Notes: generated by a model not told the origin, from the sequence alone. Positions 28,177 through 37,753 are shown, numbered from the stretch's first letter. The stretch is 64,000 nt of DNA from an uncultured Flavobacteriales bacterium (GCA_902478645.1 CABSLV010000007.1:6999-70998), one strand, 5' to 3'. Translations and numbers: made by a program.

Positions 28177-29748
28177 TTACGGCAAGTCGGTATAATCGCC
28201 CGCTTCGTCGCAGGCAGCCTTGATAAGCGAACGGTCGTCCTGCGTATCCTGGCCGGCATCCCAGAACATCACCCCACCGACACCCTGGTCGATGCAGTAG
28301 CGTGTTTTGGTCTTGACAAAAGGCTGTCCGTTGTAGTAAACCGTCCCGGTGTACTTCGTGGTGGACACCTCTGCCTTGTAACCATCGGAACTTCCTCCCT
28401 GGCGCAAAATCTCCGCATAGGAGACCGGCGTGCCGTTGTGTTCCTCATCGGAGGGACGGCCATACGCGGAAATGCCGCCGACAAACTTGTATTTGGGCAT
28501 TTTCCGGGTACCTACCCAGTAGTTGTACCCGATGCTCATCATGTCCAGAGCCAGATTCTTGGGGTCCATATCAGCCCAACCCAGGTAGTTGTCGTAGCAC
28601 ATCACGTTAAACCAGTCCACATAGTCGAAGCATTCCGTTTCGATGGCGCTGGCTACGGCTCCCGTGTATTTTCCGGAGGTGATGGCCATCGTGAGCAGTT
28701 TGTTCTCCGCCGGATCGTGCAGCCAGGTACTCAATTCACGCATCAGGGCCGTATTGCCTTTGTCCGATCCGTCCGTGGTGCGGGGATATTCCCAGTCATT
28801 GTCCACGCCATCGAGATCGTACGTTTCCACGATGGATTTAAGCGAAGCGATGAACTTGGCTCGATTTTCCGGCGAAGCCGCCATGGCCGCATACGAACCA
28901 TCCGCGCCGCTGCCTCCGCCTCCGAAGCATATCAGCACCTTTATCCCCAGCGACTTGCAACGGGTGACAAATTCGCGGAGCTTGTCGGGTTTTTCTACCG
29001 TGAGGGTATAATCGGCATTCAGGGTGGCGAAAGAATAGCAAGCCACGGTGTACATCTGGAGGAATTCATCGGGCATGGCGGCCAGGTCGCGGTACGAGGG
29101 GAAGTAACCTACTTTCTGGAACTGGGTATTCTTCGGGGCCTTGTACAGCGGCTTTACCGTCAGGGTAAACTCGGCCTTGATATCAGGATGCTCCTTGACC
29201 GTAGCGGTGATGACGGTCGTTCCGGCTTCCAAGGCCGTAATGTATCCCGTCTGGGTGATCGTCGCTACCTCTGTCTGGGAGCTGGCGTACTCCAGCGTAC
29301 CGGCTTCGGTCGCATTTTCGGGGAGAACCTTCGCGGTGATCGTCGTGGTTTCCCCCATGTAAAGGGCGTCGACCTTTTGGGTAAATTCTACCCCGGTGAT
29401 CCGGATGGTCTCCACCGTCAGGGTAAACTCGGCCTTGACCTCCGGACGGTCTTTCAGGCTCACCGTGATCACGGTCTGGCCATCCTGGAGAGCGGTTACC
29501 GTCCCCTGGGCATCGACGGAGGCTACCGTGGGCTTCGAACTGGTGAATACCAGCGTGTAAGGCTCGTCCGCATCGGCCGGAAAAGCCTTTACCTGCAGTT
29601 TGTGCGTCTGGCCGGGAGCCAGCGAAGAGGGCGTACTCGAGAACGAGAGGGAAGATACTTGCGTGAACTTGTCTTCCTTGGCGCAGGAGGTCAGCAGTCC
29701 TACAAAAGCCGCAAGACCCAACAGATACAAAAATAGCCGTTTTGTCAT
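28177..29748 (-). CDS. Surface-type lipoprotein: two BIG2 domains plus GH18
   Basis: A 523-residue lipoprotein. The signal MTKRLFLYLLGLAAFVGLLTSC puts the lipidated Cys at 22, and CAKEDK after it resembles a Bacteroidetes lipoprotein export signal, suggesting surface display. Two BIG2 immunoglobulin-like repeats follow (about 30-112 and 113-199, each with a SS-xxx-VATI/VASV core and TALExGTTVITVTVK-type strands), then the GH18 barrel (about 205-523) with DGVDNDWEYP at 313-322 (Glu320) and GGVMFWDAGQD. It has its own promoter and terminator, so it is a separate transcription unit beside the GH18 operon. Its DNA shares an exact 182-bp block with the next gene. Confidence 0.93.
   Translation of the reverse strand: MTKRLFLYLLGLAAFVGLLTSCAKEDKFTQVSSLSFSSTPSSLAPGQTHKLQVKAFPADADEPYTLVFTSSKPTVASVDAQGTVTALQDGQTVITVSLKDRPEVKAEFTLTVETIRITGVEFTQKVDALYMGETTTITAKVLPENATEAGTLEYASSQTEVATITQTGYITALEAGTTVITATVKEHPDIKAEFTLTVKPLYKAPKNTQFQKVGYFPSYRDLAAMPDEFLQMYTVACYSFATLNADYTLTVEKPDKLREFVTRCKSLGIKVLICFGGGGSGADGSYAAMAASPENRAKFIASLKSIVETYDLDGVDNDWEYPRTTDGSDKGNTALMRELSTWLHDPAENKLLTMAITSGKYTGAVASAIETECFDYVDWFNVMCYDNYLGWADMDPKNLALDMMSIGYNYWVGTRKMPKYKFVGGISAYGRPSDEEHNGTPVSYAEILRQGGSSDGYKAEVSTTKYTGTVYYNGQPFVKTKTRYCIDQGVGGVMFWDAGQDTQDDRSLIKAACDEAGDYTDLP
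29390..29571. repeat. 182-bp exact direct repeat, copy 1 (in BIG2 domain 1)
   Basis: Identical base for base to 31210-31391 (offset 1820 bp). It covers most of the first BIG2 domain of the 28177-29748 gene, while flanking sequence differs. This points to recent duplication or gene conversion. Confidence 0.95.
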
Positions 29749-29755
29749 TTCATTT

Positions 29756-29780
29756 GTTTTTTAGTGGTTGTTATGATGTT
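29756..29780. repeat. Shared 25-bp leader segment of the two BIG2-GH18 genes
   Basis: The 25 bp here recur at 31577-31601, each just upstream of the start codon on the minus strand. They may be a ribosome-binding or leader element retained since duplication. Confidence 0.75.
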
Positions 29781-29921
29781 GTAATATCCGATCCCTAATA
29801 CCCGTCTGCAGCCGGTCGAAAAACCGCCCGGGGCAGGAGATGGCTGTCTTCAAAAAACATGATTTCCTTCCATCGAAGGAAAGACTCGTATAGGTATTGT
29901 CCGTAATTTTTTAGTGCTGTT

Positions 29922-29929
29922 CAAAAGTA
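29922..29929 (-). promoter_or_regulatory. -7 element for the 28177-29748 GH18 gene
   Basis: Minus-strand TACTTTTG fits TAnnTTTG. It predicts a leader of about 165 nt. No TTTG -33 is visible because an A/T tract occupies that position. Confidence 0.5.
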
Positions 29930-29953
29930 AAATAAAGAACGGTAAAAAAAAAA

Positions 29954-29975
29954 GCCGGGAATTCACATTCCCGGC
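29954..29975 (-). terminator. Terminator of the second BIG2-GH18 gene
   Basis: 9-bp arms gccgggaat (29954-29962) and attcccggc (29967-29975), 4-nt loop, with a run of ten T on the minus strand downstream and seven T on the plus side. Confidence 0.92.
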
Positions 29976-29999
29976 TTTTTTTGTCAAGAAAAATGTCCT

Positions 30000-31568
30000 T
30001 TACGGCAAGTCGGTATAACCGTTCAGTTCGTCGTAAGCCGCCTTGACCAGCGAACGGTCGTCCGGGACATCCTGCCCGACTTCCCAGAACATGATGCCTC
30101 CTACTCCCTGGTCGATGCAGTAGCGCGTTTTCTTTTGAACGAAGGTACGTCCGTTGTAGTACACGTCGCCCGTATAGGACGAGGAGCTCACATGCGCCTT
30201 GTAGCCGTCCGGATCGCCACCCTGAGCGAGAATGCCGGCATAGGTGAATGCCTTTCCGTTGTTTTGGCTGTCAGACGGACGGCCATAGACCGAAATACCC
30301 CCGACGAACTTGTATTTGGGCATCGATCGTTTGACCACCCAGTAATTGTACGAGATGGTCAACATCTCCAACGGCAGATCCTCCGGTTTCTTGTCGGCCC
30401 ACCCCAGGTACGAGTCGTAGCACATGATATTGAACCAGTCCACATAGTCGAAGCATTCGGTTTCGATACCGTTGGACACCGCACCCTCGTACACTCCAGG
30501 GGTGATGGCCATCGTGAGCAGTTTGTTCACTGCAGGGTCGTGCAGCCAGGAGCTCAACTCGCGCATCAGTGCCGTATTGCCCGTATGCGAGTTGTCCGAA
30601 GTCTTGGGGTATTCCCAGTCGTTGTCCACCCCATCGAGATCATACGTCTCCACGATGGTTTTGAGCGAAGCGATGAACTTAGCCCGATTTTCCGGGGAGG
30701 CCACCATCTTGACGTATTTCTCATGAGAACTTCCGCCGCCATAGAAGCAGATCACCACCTTCACACCCAACGACTTGCAACGATCGACCAGTTGCTGGAA
30801 CTTGGCCGGCTGCTGGATGGTGAGCGTATAGTCGTCGTTCATCTCGGCAAAAGCATAACAAGCCACATCCAGCATCTGGAGATATTCGTCCGACATGGCC
30901 GTTATGCTGCGGTACGAGGGGAAATAACCCACTTTCTGGAACTTGGTATTCTTCGGGGCTTTGTACAACTGTTTTACTTCCAAGGTAAACTCGGCCTTGA
31001 TCTCAGGATGCTCCTTGACCGTAACCGTGATGATGGTCGTTCCGGCTTCCAGAGCCGTGATGTATCCCGTCTGGGTGATCGTAGCTACCTCAGGCTGGGA
31101 ACTGGTGTACTCCACCGCCCCGCTTTCCGTTGCATTCTCGGGCAGGACTCGCGTAGAAACCGAGAAGGTCTGCCCGATAAAGAGGGATGCTACCTTTTCG
31201 GTAAACTCCACCCCGGTGATCCGGATGGTCTCCACCGTCAGGGTAAACTCGGCCTTGACCTCCGGACGGTCTTTCAGGCTCACCGTGATCACGGTCTGGC
31301 CATCCTGGAGAGCGGTTACCGTCCCCTGGGCATCGACGGAGGCTACCGTGGGCTTCGAACTGGTGAATACCAGCGTGTAAGGCTCGTCCGCCCCGGCCGG
31401 GAATGTCTTCACCTGCAGTTTGTGCGTCTGGCCGGGCGCCATCGAGGAAGGGGCTCCGGAGAACGACAAGGACGAAATCTGGGTAAACTTGTCTTCCTTG
31501 GCGCAGGAGGTCAGCAGCCCCATGGCGGACACTAACCCCAACAGGTACAAAAACAGTCGTTTTGTCAT
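30000..31568 (-). CDS. Surface-type lipoprotein: two BIG2 domains plus GH18 (paralogue)
   Basis: A 522-residue paralogue of the 28177-29748 product. The start MTKRLFLYLLGLVSAMGLLTSC (ATG 31566-31568) gives the same lipobox and CAKEDK export-like signal; the frame extends 48 codons upstream without family sequence. Two BIG2 domains precede the GH18 barrel with the intact DGVDNDWEYP active site and GGIMFWEVGQD. The first BIG2 domain is encoded by DNA partly identical (182 bp) to its neighbour, whereas the second BIG2 domain and barrel have diverged. It has its own terminator; its promoter is not clear. Confidence 0.93.
   Translation of the reverse strand: MTKRLFLYLLGLVSAMGLLTSCAKEDKFTQISSLSFSGAPSSMAPGQTHKLQVKTFPAGADEPYTLVFTSSKPTVASVDAQGTVTALQDGQTVITVSLKDRPEVKAEFTLTVETIRITGVEFTEKVASLFIGQTFSVSTRVLPENATESGAVEYTSSQPEVATITQTGYITALEAGTTIITVTVKEHPEIKAEFTLEVKQLYKAPKNTKFQKVGYFPSYRSITAMSDEYLQMLDVACYAFAEMNDDYTLTIQQPAKFQQLVDRCKSLGVKVVICFYGGGSSHEKYVKMVASPENRAKFIASLKTIVETYDLDGVDNDWEYPKTSDNSHTGNTALMRELSSWLHDPAVNKLLTMAITPGVYEGAVSNGIETECFDYVDWFNIMCYDSYLGWADKKPEDLPLEMLTISYNYWVVKRSMPKYKFVGGISVYGRPSDSQNNGKAFTYAGILAQGGDPDGYKAHVSSSSYTGDVYYNGRTFVQKKTRYCIDQGVGGIMFWEVGQDVPDDRSLVKAAYDELNGYTDLP
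31210..31391. repeat. 182-bp exact direct repeat, copy 2
   Basis: Partner of 29390-29571, inside the first BIG2 domain of the 30000-31568 gene. Homologous recombination between the copies would delete or duplicate 1820 bp and leave one fused BIG2-GH18 gene. Confidence 0.95.
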
Positions 31569-31825
31569 CTTTTTTTGTTTTTTAGTGGTTGTTATGATGT
31601 TTTGTTTCTCTGATAGGCATGTTCCGGAATCCCACGTGCCCTTTCGGACTCCCCGTCCCTGACAAAATATCCCGCCGAATGCCCTTTCGCCTATCTCCTT
31701 GCATCCCTGCAAAGAAACATGCGAAAAAACATTCGGCGGGACAAGATTGAGTTTATCAAGACAGAGGCGGCCACGGGCAATTACTTTGTCGTTCCGTATC
31801 TGAGCGGAGATAAAGTTATGTGGTT

Positions 31826-33478
31826 CTATTCCCTCATGGACTTGTAGGCATTGATCAGCCCGTTGGTCGAACTGTCGTGCGAAGCCACAGGACGATCGTC
31901 GCGCAATTCGGGAAGGATCCTTCCGGCCAGTTGTTTACCCAGTTCCACACCCCACTGGTCGAACGAGAAGATATTCCAGATGACCCCCTGCACGAAGATC
32001 TTGTGCTCGTACATGGCGATCAGCGACCCGAGGGTACGGGGAGTGAGCATCGGGAAGAGAATGGAATTGGTCGGGCGGTTGCCGTCGAATATCTTGTATT
32101 CTTTCAGGAAGTCGATCTCCTGCTGTGTCTTGCCAGCCTGACGGAGTTCCTCTACCACCACTTCTTCGGATTTGCCGAAAGCCAGCGCCTCGGTCTGGGC
32201 GAAGAAATTGGACAGGAGTTTGAGATGATGATCGCCTACCGGGTTGAGCGAACGGGCCGGTGCAAGAAAATCGGCCGGGATGAGTTTTGTCCCCTGATGG
32301 ATCAGCTGGTAGAAGGCATGCTGGCCGTTGGTGCCGGGTTCTCCCCAGACGATGGGACCGCTCTGGTAATCCAGCGGCTGACCGTCGCGGCTCACCGACT
32401 TGCCGTTGGACTCCATGTTCCCCTGCTGGAAATAGGCGGCAAAACGGTGCAGGTACTGGTCGTAGGGCAGGATGGCCTCGGTCTCGGCACCGAAAAAGTC
32501 CGTGTACCAAATCCCGATGAGTGCCAGGGTAACCGGTATGTTCTTTTCGAAAGGCGCCGTGCGGAAATGTCGGTCCATCTCGAAAGCTCCCTCAAGCAAC
32601 TCCTCGAAACGCTCGAAACCCACCGCCAGTGCTATCGACAAACCGATCGCGCTCCAGAGCGAATACCGGCCGCCGACCCAGTCCCAAAATTCGAACATGT
32701 TGGCCGTATCGATGCCGAACTTTTCCACTTCCGCCGCATTGGTGGACAACGCCACAAAATGCCGCGCCACATCCTGGTGCCGGGCTCCGGAAGCGAGGAA
32801 CCAATCCTTGGCCGTGTGGGCGTTAGTCATCGTCTCCTGCGTGGTGAAAGTCTTGGAGGCGATGATGAACAGCGTGGTCTCGGGATCCAATCCCCGCAGC
32901 GTTTCCATGATATGCGTCCCGTCCACATTGGAGACGAAATGCATGTTGAGCCTGGTACGGTAATATTTCAAAGCCTCGCATACCATGTTGGGGCCCAGGT
33001 CCGACCCGCCGATGCCGATATTGACCACATCGGTAATCTCCCGCCCGGTATAGCCTTTCCACTGTCCGTCGATGACCTTTTGGGAAACATCCTTCATCTG
33101 TCCCAATACGCGGTTCACGTCGGGCATCACATCGCGGCCATCGACATACACCGGAGTATTGGCCCGGTTACGTAAGGCCGTGTGCAACACCGCACGGTTT
33201 TCCGTCTGGTTGATCTTATCGCCGGTAAACATCTTTTCGATGGCATCGCCCACTTCCGTCTCACGAGCCAAGTCGTAGAGCAGGCGCATCGTCTTGTCGG
33301 TAACCAGGTTTTTGGAAAAATCCACCAGGAGATCGCAAGCCTGAAGATGGTATTTGTCGAAACGGGAAGGATCGGTTGCGAAGAGTTCCGAGAGGGAAGT
33401 ATCGTCCAGTTCGTCGATGTGTGTTTCGAGTTCCTCCCAAGCGCGGGTGGTCGTCGGATGGATGGTTTTCAAAGGCAT
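31826..33478 (-). CDS. pgi: Glucose-6-phosphate isomerase
   Basis: A 550-residue enzyme interconverting glucose-6-P and fructose-6-P, of the long E. coli/eukaryote type. Signatures are [18 protein letters not shown] (about 155-172), the sugar-phosphate pocket [35 protein letters not shown], the catalytic-Glu block [20 protein letters not shown] and the C-terminal [15 protein letters not shown]. It is a single gene, divergent from comF across 111 bp that carry overlapping opposite promoter elements. Confidence 0.97.
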   Translation of the reverse strand: MPLKTIHPTTTRAWEELETHIDELDDTSLSELFATDPSRFDKYHLQACDLLVDFSKNLVTDKTMRLLYDLARETEVGDAIEKMFTGDKINQTENRAVLHTALRNRANTPVYVDGRDVMPDVNRVLGQMKDVSQKVIDGQWKGYTGREITDVVNIGIGGSDLGPNMVCEALKYYRTRLNMHFVSNVDGTHIMETLRGLDPETTLFIIASKTFTTQETMTNAHTAKDWFLASGARHQDVARHFVALSTNAAEVEKFGIDTANMFEFWDWVGGRYSLWSAIGLSIALAVGFERFEELLEGAFEMDRHFRTAPFEKNIPVTLALIGIWYTDFFGAETEAILPYDQYLHRFAAYFQQGNMESNGKSVSRDGQPLDYQSGPIVWGEPGTNGQHAFYQLIHQGTKLIPADFLAPARSLNPVGDHHLKLLSNFFAQTEALAFGKSEEVVVEELRQAGKTQQEIDFLKEYKIFDGNRPTNSILFPMLTPRTLGSLIAMYEHKIFVQGVIWNIFSFDQWGVELGKQLAGRILPELRDDRPVASHDSSTNGLINAYKSMRE

Positions 33479-33506
33479 AAGGTCAGTAGTATTTGTATTC
33501 TGGCAC

Positions 33507-33534
33507 TAAAAATAGCATAAAAAAGCTATATTTG
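33507..33534. promoter_or_regulatory. Divergent -7 elements for pgi (minus) and comF (plus)
   Basis: Plus-strand TATATTTG at 33527-33534 (perfect) precedes comF. Minus-strand TATTTTTA at 33507-33514 (one mismatch) precedes pgi. Their -33 regions would overlap, so the two promoters may compete. Confidence 0.55.
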
Positions 33535-33589
33535 TTCTTAAAAAAACACCCTCGCCTCATTTTTTTCGCTCCCCCGAAAAGCCCCGGCC

Positions 33590-34306
33590 ATGAACCCCCT
33601 GCAAACTCTCGGCAAGACTCTCTCCCGGCTCTGCACCGATATGATGAGCGTAGTAGCTCCCCCGGTGTGCCCGGTATGCGGAGCGGTGCTCGTACAAGGG
33701 GAGGAACACCTGTGCGCCGGATGCCTCTCCCGCCTGGAACACACCGGATACGCCACCGTCCCCGGCAATCCCATGGAGCAACGCCTGGAACGCCTCACCG
33801 GAAGACACGTCCCCGCCCTGGCACTCTCGGTGTACACCCACGGAGAAGTATCGGGCCGGATGGTCGCCGCCTTCAAATACGGTGGGGCGCGCACCCTGGC
33901 CGTGTACGCCGGCGAGCTCCTCGGGGAAGTGCTCCAGGCCTCGGGCCGCTTCGAAGGATACCACGCCCTCGTCCCCGTTCCTCTGCACCCCCGCCGCCAG
34001 CGCAGCCGGGGATACAACCAGGCCGCCGAATTGTGCCGGGGCATGCAGCACACCTGCGGAATCCCCCTCGAAGAACTGCTGGTGCGCACCCACGCCACCC
34101 GCCAGCAAGCCTCCTTGGGGCGGCAGGCACGCTTGCAGAATCTTCAGCACGTCTTTGCCGTGCGGAAAGGCACCCATGTACAAAACGGACGGTACATCCT
34201 GGTGGACGATGTCTTCACCACCGGCATGACTACCGCCACGGCCGTCGATGCCTTGTATCGCGCCGGAGCACGGGAAGTCGCGGTGGCCTGCTTGTGCGCC
34301 GGGTGA
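33590..34306 (+). CDS. ComF-family phosphoribosyltransferase-like protein
   Basis: A 238-residue cytosolic protein. The N-terminal zinc ribbon has CPVCG (about 27-31) and CAGC (about 42-45). The PRTase domain follows, with VPVPLHPRRQRSRGYNQAAELC and the PRPP loop YILVDDVFTTGMTTATA (about 201-217). ComF proteins take part in DNA uptake or recombination in naturally competent bacteria, but in Bacteroidetes the role is not settled. It is a single gene with its own TATATTTG element, and the last residues CLCAG end directly at the stop. Confidence 0.9.
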   Translation: MNPLQTLGKTLSRLCTDMMSVVAPPVCPVCGAVLVQGEEHLCAGCLSRLEHTGYATVPGNPMEQRLERLTGRHVPALALSVYTHGEVSGRMVAAFKYGGARTLAVYAGELLGEVLQASGRFEGYHALVPVPLHPRRQRSRGYNQAAELCRGMQHTCGIPLEELLVRTHATRQQASLGRQARLQNLQHVFAVRKGTHVQNGRYILVDDVFTTGMTTATAVDALYRAGAREVAVACLCAG

Positions 34307-34392
34307 TCTTTTTGAACGAAACGGCTGCTTCGGCTTCTTATTGCTTTTGCTCTTTCGCCCTCTTGCTTTCCCCTATGCCGATAAAAACGAAA

Positions 34393-34417
34393 ACCGCCCG
34401 AGGCAGACCCGGGCGGT
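34393..34417 (-). terminator. Terminator of the DUF4293 gene
   Basis: 8-bp arms accgcccg (34393-34400) and cgggcggt (34410-34417) with GTTTTCGTTTTTATC on the minus strand downstream. Confidence 0.8.
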
Positions 34418-34446
34418 AACGCATTTAACTAAGTATCGTTATGTCC

Positions 34447-34848
34447 TCATCGCAATCGGTCGGCCGATTTTACGATCCGCAGGTCCTTTTTTACGGCACG
34501 CGAAGCGCACAGCGCAGCGACCGTAGAAGCGAAAAGCAGCAAAAGGCCCCACGTCTCAATACCCTTCTCAGGGGACGAAGCCCCTCCGGATAGATTCAGC
34601 CCGCGAAGAACGAAGATGACAAAAACAATCGCATTGATCAGGATAACCATCCGTGCCAACACGTGCTGGAGGGCAAGGTGCTTGAACAGAAAGATGGTTA
34701 CCAGCGACACAGCGGCCGAAATCCATATCAAGACCTCAGCCAGGGAGTTGTCGGCCACCCACCGGGGGGAGAAACCCCACAGGACAGACCCCGCCGCCAG
34801 CAGAGCTGCTGCCAGAAAATAAAGTGCCTGTACCCGTTGCAGGATCAT
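34447..34848 (-). CDS. DUF4293-family membrane protein
   Basis: A 133-residue inner-membrane protein starting MILQRVQALYFLAAALLAAGSV (ATG 34846-34848), the typical 'MIQRIQ-LYLL' opening of Bacteroidetes DUF4293. Four hydrophobic helices (about 8-26, 38-55, 63-82, 100-116) and a basic tail AVKKDLRIVKSADRLR are visible. Function is unknown. An upstream ATG in frame (34908) would lie inside the promoter, so I reject it. It is a single gene with the clearest promoter in the window and its own terminator. Confidence 0.8.
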   Translation of the reverse strand: MILQRVQALYFLAAALLAAGSVLWGFSPRWVADNSLAEVLIWISAAVSLVTIFLFKHLALQHVLARMVILINAIVFVIFVLRGLNLSGGASSPEKGIETWGLLLLFASTVAALCASRAVKKDLRIVKSADRLR

Positions 34849-34877
34849 CCGATGGATTCCGATTGGTTTTTCGGGTA

Positions 34878-34909
34878 CAAATATAGTGAAAGGCGAGCGC
34901 AGCAGCAAA
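34878..34909 (-). promoter_or_regulatory. Full-consensus promoter of the DUF4293 gene
   Basis: On the minus strand TTTG (34906-34909), exactly 20 bp, then TATATTTG (34878-34885). Both elements match the Bacteroidetes primary-sigma consensus perfectly. Confidence 0.9.
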
Positions 34910-35121
34910 TCGAAAACAACGTTTTCGCATTTGACAAATGCCGAAGACCCATGAAAAAACAGAATAAAATATTGGCCTCTTTCCTTATTTTTTCTCTAAA
35001 TTAGAAACCGATATGCCACCCGGCCCTACTCCGGCCGACTTCAATGGCTGAAACAGGAGGAGGCACGTCTCTTTCACCGAAAAACTACCAGAAACAAATC
35101 CTCACACCAATCATTGACATC

Positions 35122-35775
35122 ATGAAAAACAAGTACTTTTTAGAGGCTCTCGGCACCATGGTACTGGTGCTGATGGGCTGCGGCGCTGCCGTGATGAACG
35201 GTGGTGCATCCACTGTAGCTGCGGTACTGACCATTGCCTTTGCCTTCGGACTTTCGGTCGTCGCCATGGCTTATGCCATCGGGCCTGTGACGGGATGCCA
35301 CATTAACCCTGCCATTACGCTCGGAGTATGGCTTTCCGGCCGGATGAAAACCGGCGAAGCATTGGGTTACATGGCGGCACAAGTCGTCGGCGGGATCGTT
35401 GGCTCGGCTATTCTCTATGCCCTCACACACAGTGGGAATACGGTCATCGAAGCGACGGGAGCCAACAGTTTTGCCGAGGGGCAGCTCGTTCCGGCTCTGA
35501 TCGCCGAGATCGTATTTACCTTTATCTTCGTATTCGTGGTGCTGCGCTCCACCGCCCAAAAGAACGGAGCCGGCAATTTTGCCGGTTTGGCCATCGGCCT
35601 GATGCTGGTCCTGGTACACATCGTCTGCATCCCCGTTACCGGTACTTCGGTCAATCCGGCGCGTTCGATAGGGCCGGCTCTTTTTGAAGGCGGAGTTGCC
35701 CTCCAACAGCTTTGGCTCTTTATCGTAGCTCCCCTGATCGGCGGCGCACTGGCCGCCCTGGTAGGCAAGGAATAG
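35122..35775 (+). CDS. aqpZ: Aquaporin (AqpZ-type water channel)
   Basis: A 217-residue inner-membrane channel with six helices and the two half-helix motifs HINPAIT (Asn62-Pro-Ala) and SVNPARS (Asn177-Pro-Ala). The VHIVCIPVTGTSVNPAR stretch keeps the His, Thr and Arg that line the narrow filter of E. coli AqpZ, so water rather than glycerol is the expected solute. The start MKNKYFLEALGTMVLVLMG (ATG 35122) matches the family; 26 extra upstream codons do not. It is a single gene ended by a strong hairpin. Confidence 0.93.
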   Translation: MKNKYFLEALGTMVLVLMGCGAAVMNGGASTVAAVLTIAFAFGLSVVAMAYAIGPVTGCHINPAITLGVWLSGRMKTGEALGYMAAQVVGGIVGSAILYALTHSGNTVIEATGANSFAEGQLVPALIAEIVFTFIFVFVVLRSTAQKNGAGNFAGLAIGLMLVLVHIVCIPVTGTSVNPARSIGPALFEGGVALQQLWLFIVAPLIGGALAALVGKE

Positions 35776-35796
35776 CCAGCAGACCTTCACCCACCC

Positions 35797-35836
35797 AAAA
35801 GCGGCGGCATTCCGGGTCCGGAATGCCGCCGCTTTT
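35797..35836. terminator. Strong bidirectional terminator after aqpZ
   Basis: 19-bp perfect arms (35797-35815 and 35818-35836) including the flanking AAAA/TTTT. It can serve both aqpZ (plus) and yidD (minus). Confidence 0.85.
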
Positions 35837-35980
35837 GCATATTGCCGATAAATCCTTCTCCTTCTCTTTTCCCCAAACCCATACACTCCTTCCGTCCCGA
35901 AAGCAAACCAAACCTTCTCCTCGGGAAACACGAGAAACAACCCTCCAAATACCCCACCGCCTTACAGAGAAGGAAAAACG

Positions 35981-36202
35981 CTACGGTACCGGATCGTAAC
36001 CCGACCCGCCCCACGGATTGCACCGCAGGATACGCCGCAGCGCCAGCCACGAACCCTTGAGCAGCCCGTGCTTTTGCAACGCCTGGATCGCATACGCCGA
36101 ACAAGTGGGCGTGTAGCGGCAGTTCGCCCCCAGATGCGGGGAAATAACCTGTTGGTAAAAACGGATCAGCAGGATCAGCGGATAGGTCAGTACGCGCTTC
36201 AT
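35981..36202 (-). CDS. yidD: Membrane protein insertion efficiency factor YidD
   Basis: A 73-residue protein starting [38 protein letters not shown], the diagnostic YidD core with its Cys residues, ending [19 protein letters not shown]. It has an amphipathic N-terminal helix and associates with the inner membrane, helping YidC-dependent insertion. The ATG (36200-36202) overlaps the TGA of cysS (ATGA), so translation is coupled to cysS. In many bacteria yidD lies with rnpA/yidC, but here it is separated from them. Confidence 0.93.
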   Translation of the reverse strand: MKRVLTYPLILLIRFYQQVISPHLGANCRYTPTCSAYAIQALQKHGLLKGSWLALRRILRCNPWGGSGYDPVP

Positions 36203-37701
36203 CGTTCGATGGAATAGGTCGTACCGTCCTTGCCATCCTTCAGGGCGATGCCCAAGGCAGCCAGACGGTCGCGTATCCGGTCGGAAAGTGCCCAATCGCG
36301 CGCCGCACGGGCCGCATTGCGCTCTTCGATGAACAGACCGATCAACGCATCGGTGAGCCCCTGGTCGCCGGCCCGGTCGATGTTTTCGATGCCCATCACC
36401 TGATAGACGAATCCCTCGAAGGTCTGGCGCAGCAGAGCGATGTCATCGGCCGTAAAGCCCGCTTTGCCGTCGTAGGCCTTGTTGATCTCGCCTACCGCCT
36501 CGAACAGGTGTGCGATGAGTACCGGAGTGTTGAAGTCGTCGTTCATCGCAGCAAAGCAACGCTCGCGCCAAGCCCCTACGTCGAACGTGCTTTCCGCAGA
36601 GGGTTTGAGAGCCGAAATGCGGTCGATGCCTTCCATCAAGCGGTAGTAGCCTTTCTCGGCCGCCTCCAGCGCATCCGACGAGAAGTCCAACACCGAGCGG
36701 TAATGCGCCTGCATGACGAAAAAGCGCACCACGGCCGGCGGGAAAGCTTTGGTGAGGATGTGGTTCTCGCCGGTGAAAAGTTCGTCGGGATTCAGGATAT
36801 TGCCGGTGGACTTGCTCATTCTCCTCCCGTTGAGGGTCAGCATATTGGCATGCAGCCAATAGCGGGCACCCCGGCTGTGGTTATGTACCTGGTTTTGGGC
36901 GATTTCGCATTCGTGATGCGGGAACTTCAGATCCATCCCCCCGCCATGTATGTCGAAGGTCTCTCCCAGATACTTGGTACTCATGGCCGAGCATTCCAAA
37001 TGCCAACCGGGGAAGCCTTCGCTCCACGGCGAGGGCCAATGCATGATGTGCAGCGGGGAAGCTTTTTTCCACAGGGCAAAATCGCGGGGAGAACGCTTCT
37101 CGTGCTGGCCTTCCAGTTCGCGTGTAGCGTCCATCAGTTCGTCGATGTTGCGTCCCGAGAGTTCCCCGTAAGGCCCGGCCCCGAAGGGATGCTCGCGGTT
37201 GTATTTTTCCACGTCGAAATACACCGATCCGTTCGACACGTAGGCATAACCCTTGTCCAGGATGTCCTGCGTGATGGCGATCTGTTCGAGGATATGCCCG
37301 GTGGCCGTCGGTTCGATGGAAGGGGGCAGGTTGCCCAAAAGGCGCATCACCCGGTGGAAATCCTCGGTGTAGCGCTGGACGACCTCCATCGGTTCGAGTG
37401 CCTCCAGACGGGCTTTCTTGGCGATCTTGTCCTCGCCCTGGTCGGCATCGTTCTCCAGGTGTCCGGCATCGGTGATGTTGCGCACATAGCGCACCTTGTA
37501 ACCCAGGAAGGTGAAATACCGGAATATCATATCGAACGACATGAAGGTGCGACAGTTGCCCAAGTGCACATTGGAATACACCGTCGGACCGCATACGTAC
37601 ATGCCCACCCGGCCTTCGACCGTGGGGACGAAACGTTCCTTTTTGCCCGTGAGGGAATTGTACACCCAGAGTTCGTTTTGCTGATACAGAGCTGTTGCCA
37701 T
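36199..37701 (-). CDS. cysS: Cysteinyl-tRNA synthetase
   Basis: A 500-residue class I synthetase. It has [21 protein letters not shown] with zinc-ligand Cys and the HIGH-like HLGN, then the zinc-site [10 protein letters not shown] and HHECEIAQ, and the KMSKS loop [11 protein letters not shown] (about 280s). The C-terminal helical DALR-like domain recognises the anticodon. Length is standard. It lies 52 bp downstream of folE and overlaps yidD by 4 bp, forming a folE-cysS-yidD run. Confidence 0.97.
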   Translation of the reverse strand: MATALYQQNELWVYNSLTGKKERFVPTVEGRVGMYVCGPTVYSNVHLGNCRTFMSFDMIFRYFTFLGYKVRYVRNITDAGHLENDADQGEDKIAKKARLEALEPMEVVQRYTEDFHRVMRLLGNLPPSIEPTATGHILEQIAITQDILDKGYAYVSNGSVYFDVEKYNREHPFGAGPYGELSGRNIDELMDATRELEGQHEKRSPRDFALWKKASPLHIMHWPSPWSEGFPGWHLECSAMSTKYLGETFDIHGGGMDLKFPHHECEIAQNQVHNHSRGARYWLHANMLTLNGRRMSKSTGNILNPDELFTGENHILTKAFPPAVVRFFVMQAHYRSVLDFSSDALEAAEKGYYRLMEGIDRISALKPSAESTFDVGAWRERCFAAMNDDFNTPVLIAHLFEAVGEINKAYDGKAGFTADDIALLRQTFEGFVYQVMGIENIDRAGDQGLTDALIGLFIEERNAARAARDWALSDRIRDRLAALGIALKDGKDGTTYSIER

Positions 37702-37753
37702 CGTCTTGTCGTTCTTTTTGTTTGTTTGCTGAAAAATGGATCGAGCCGCTTTG

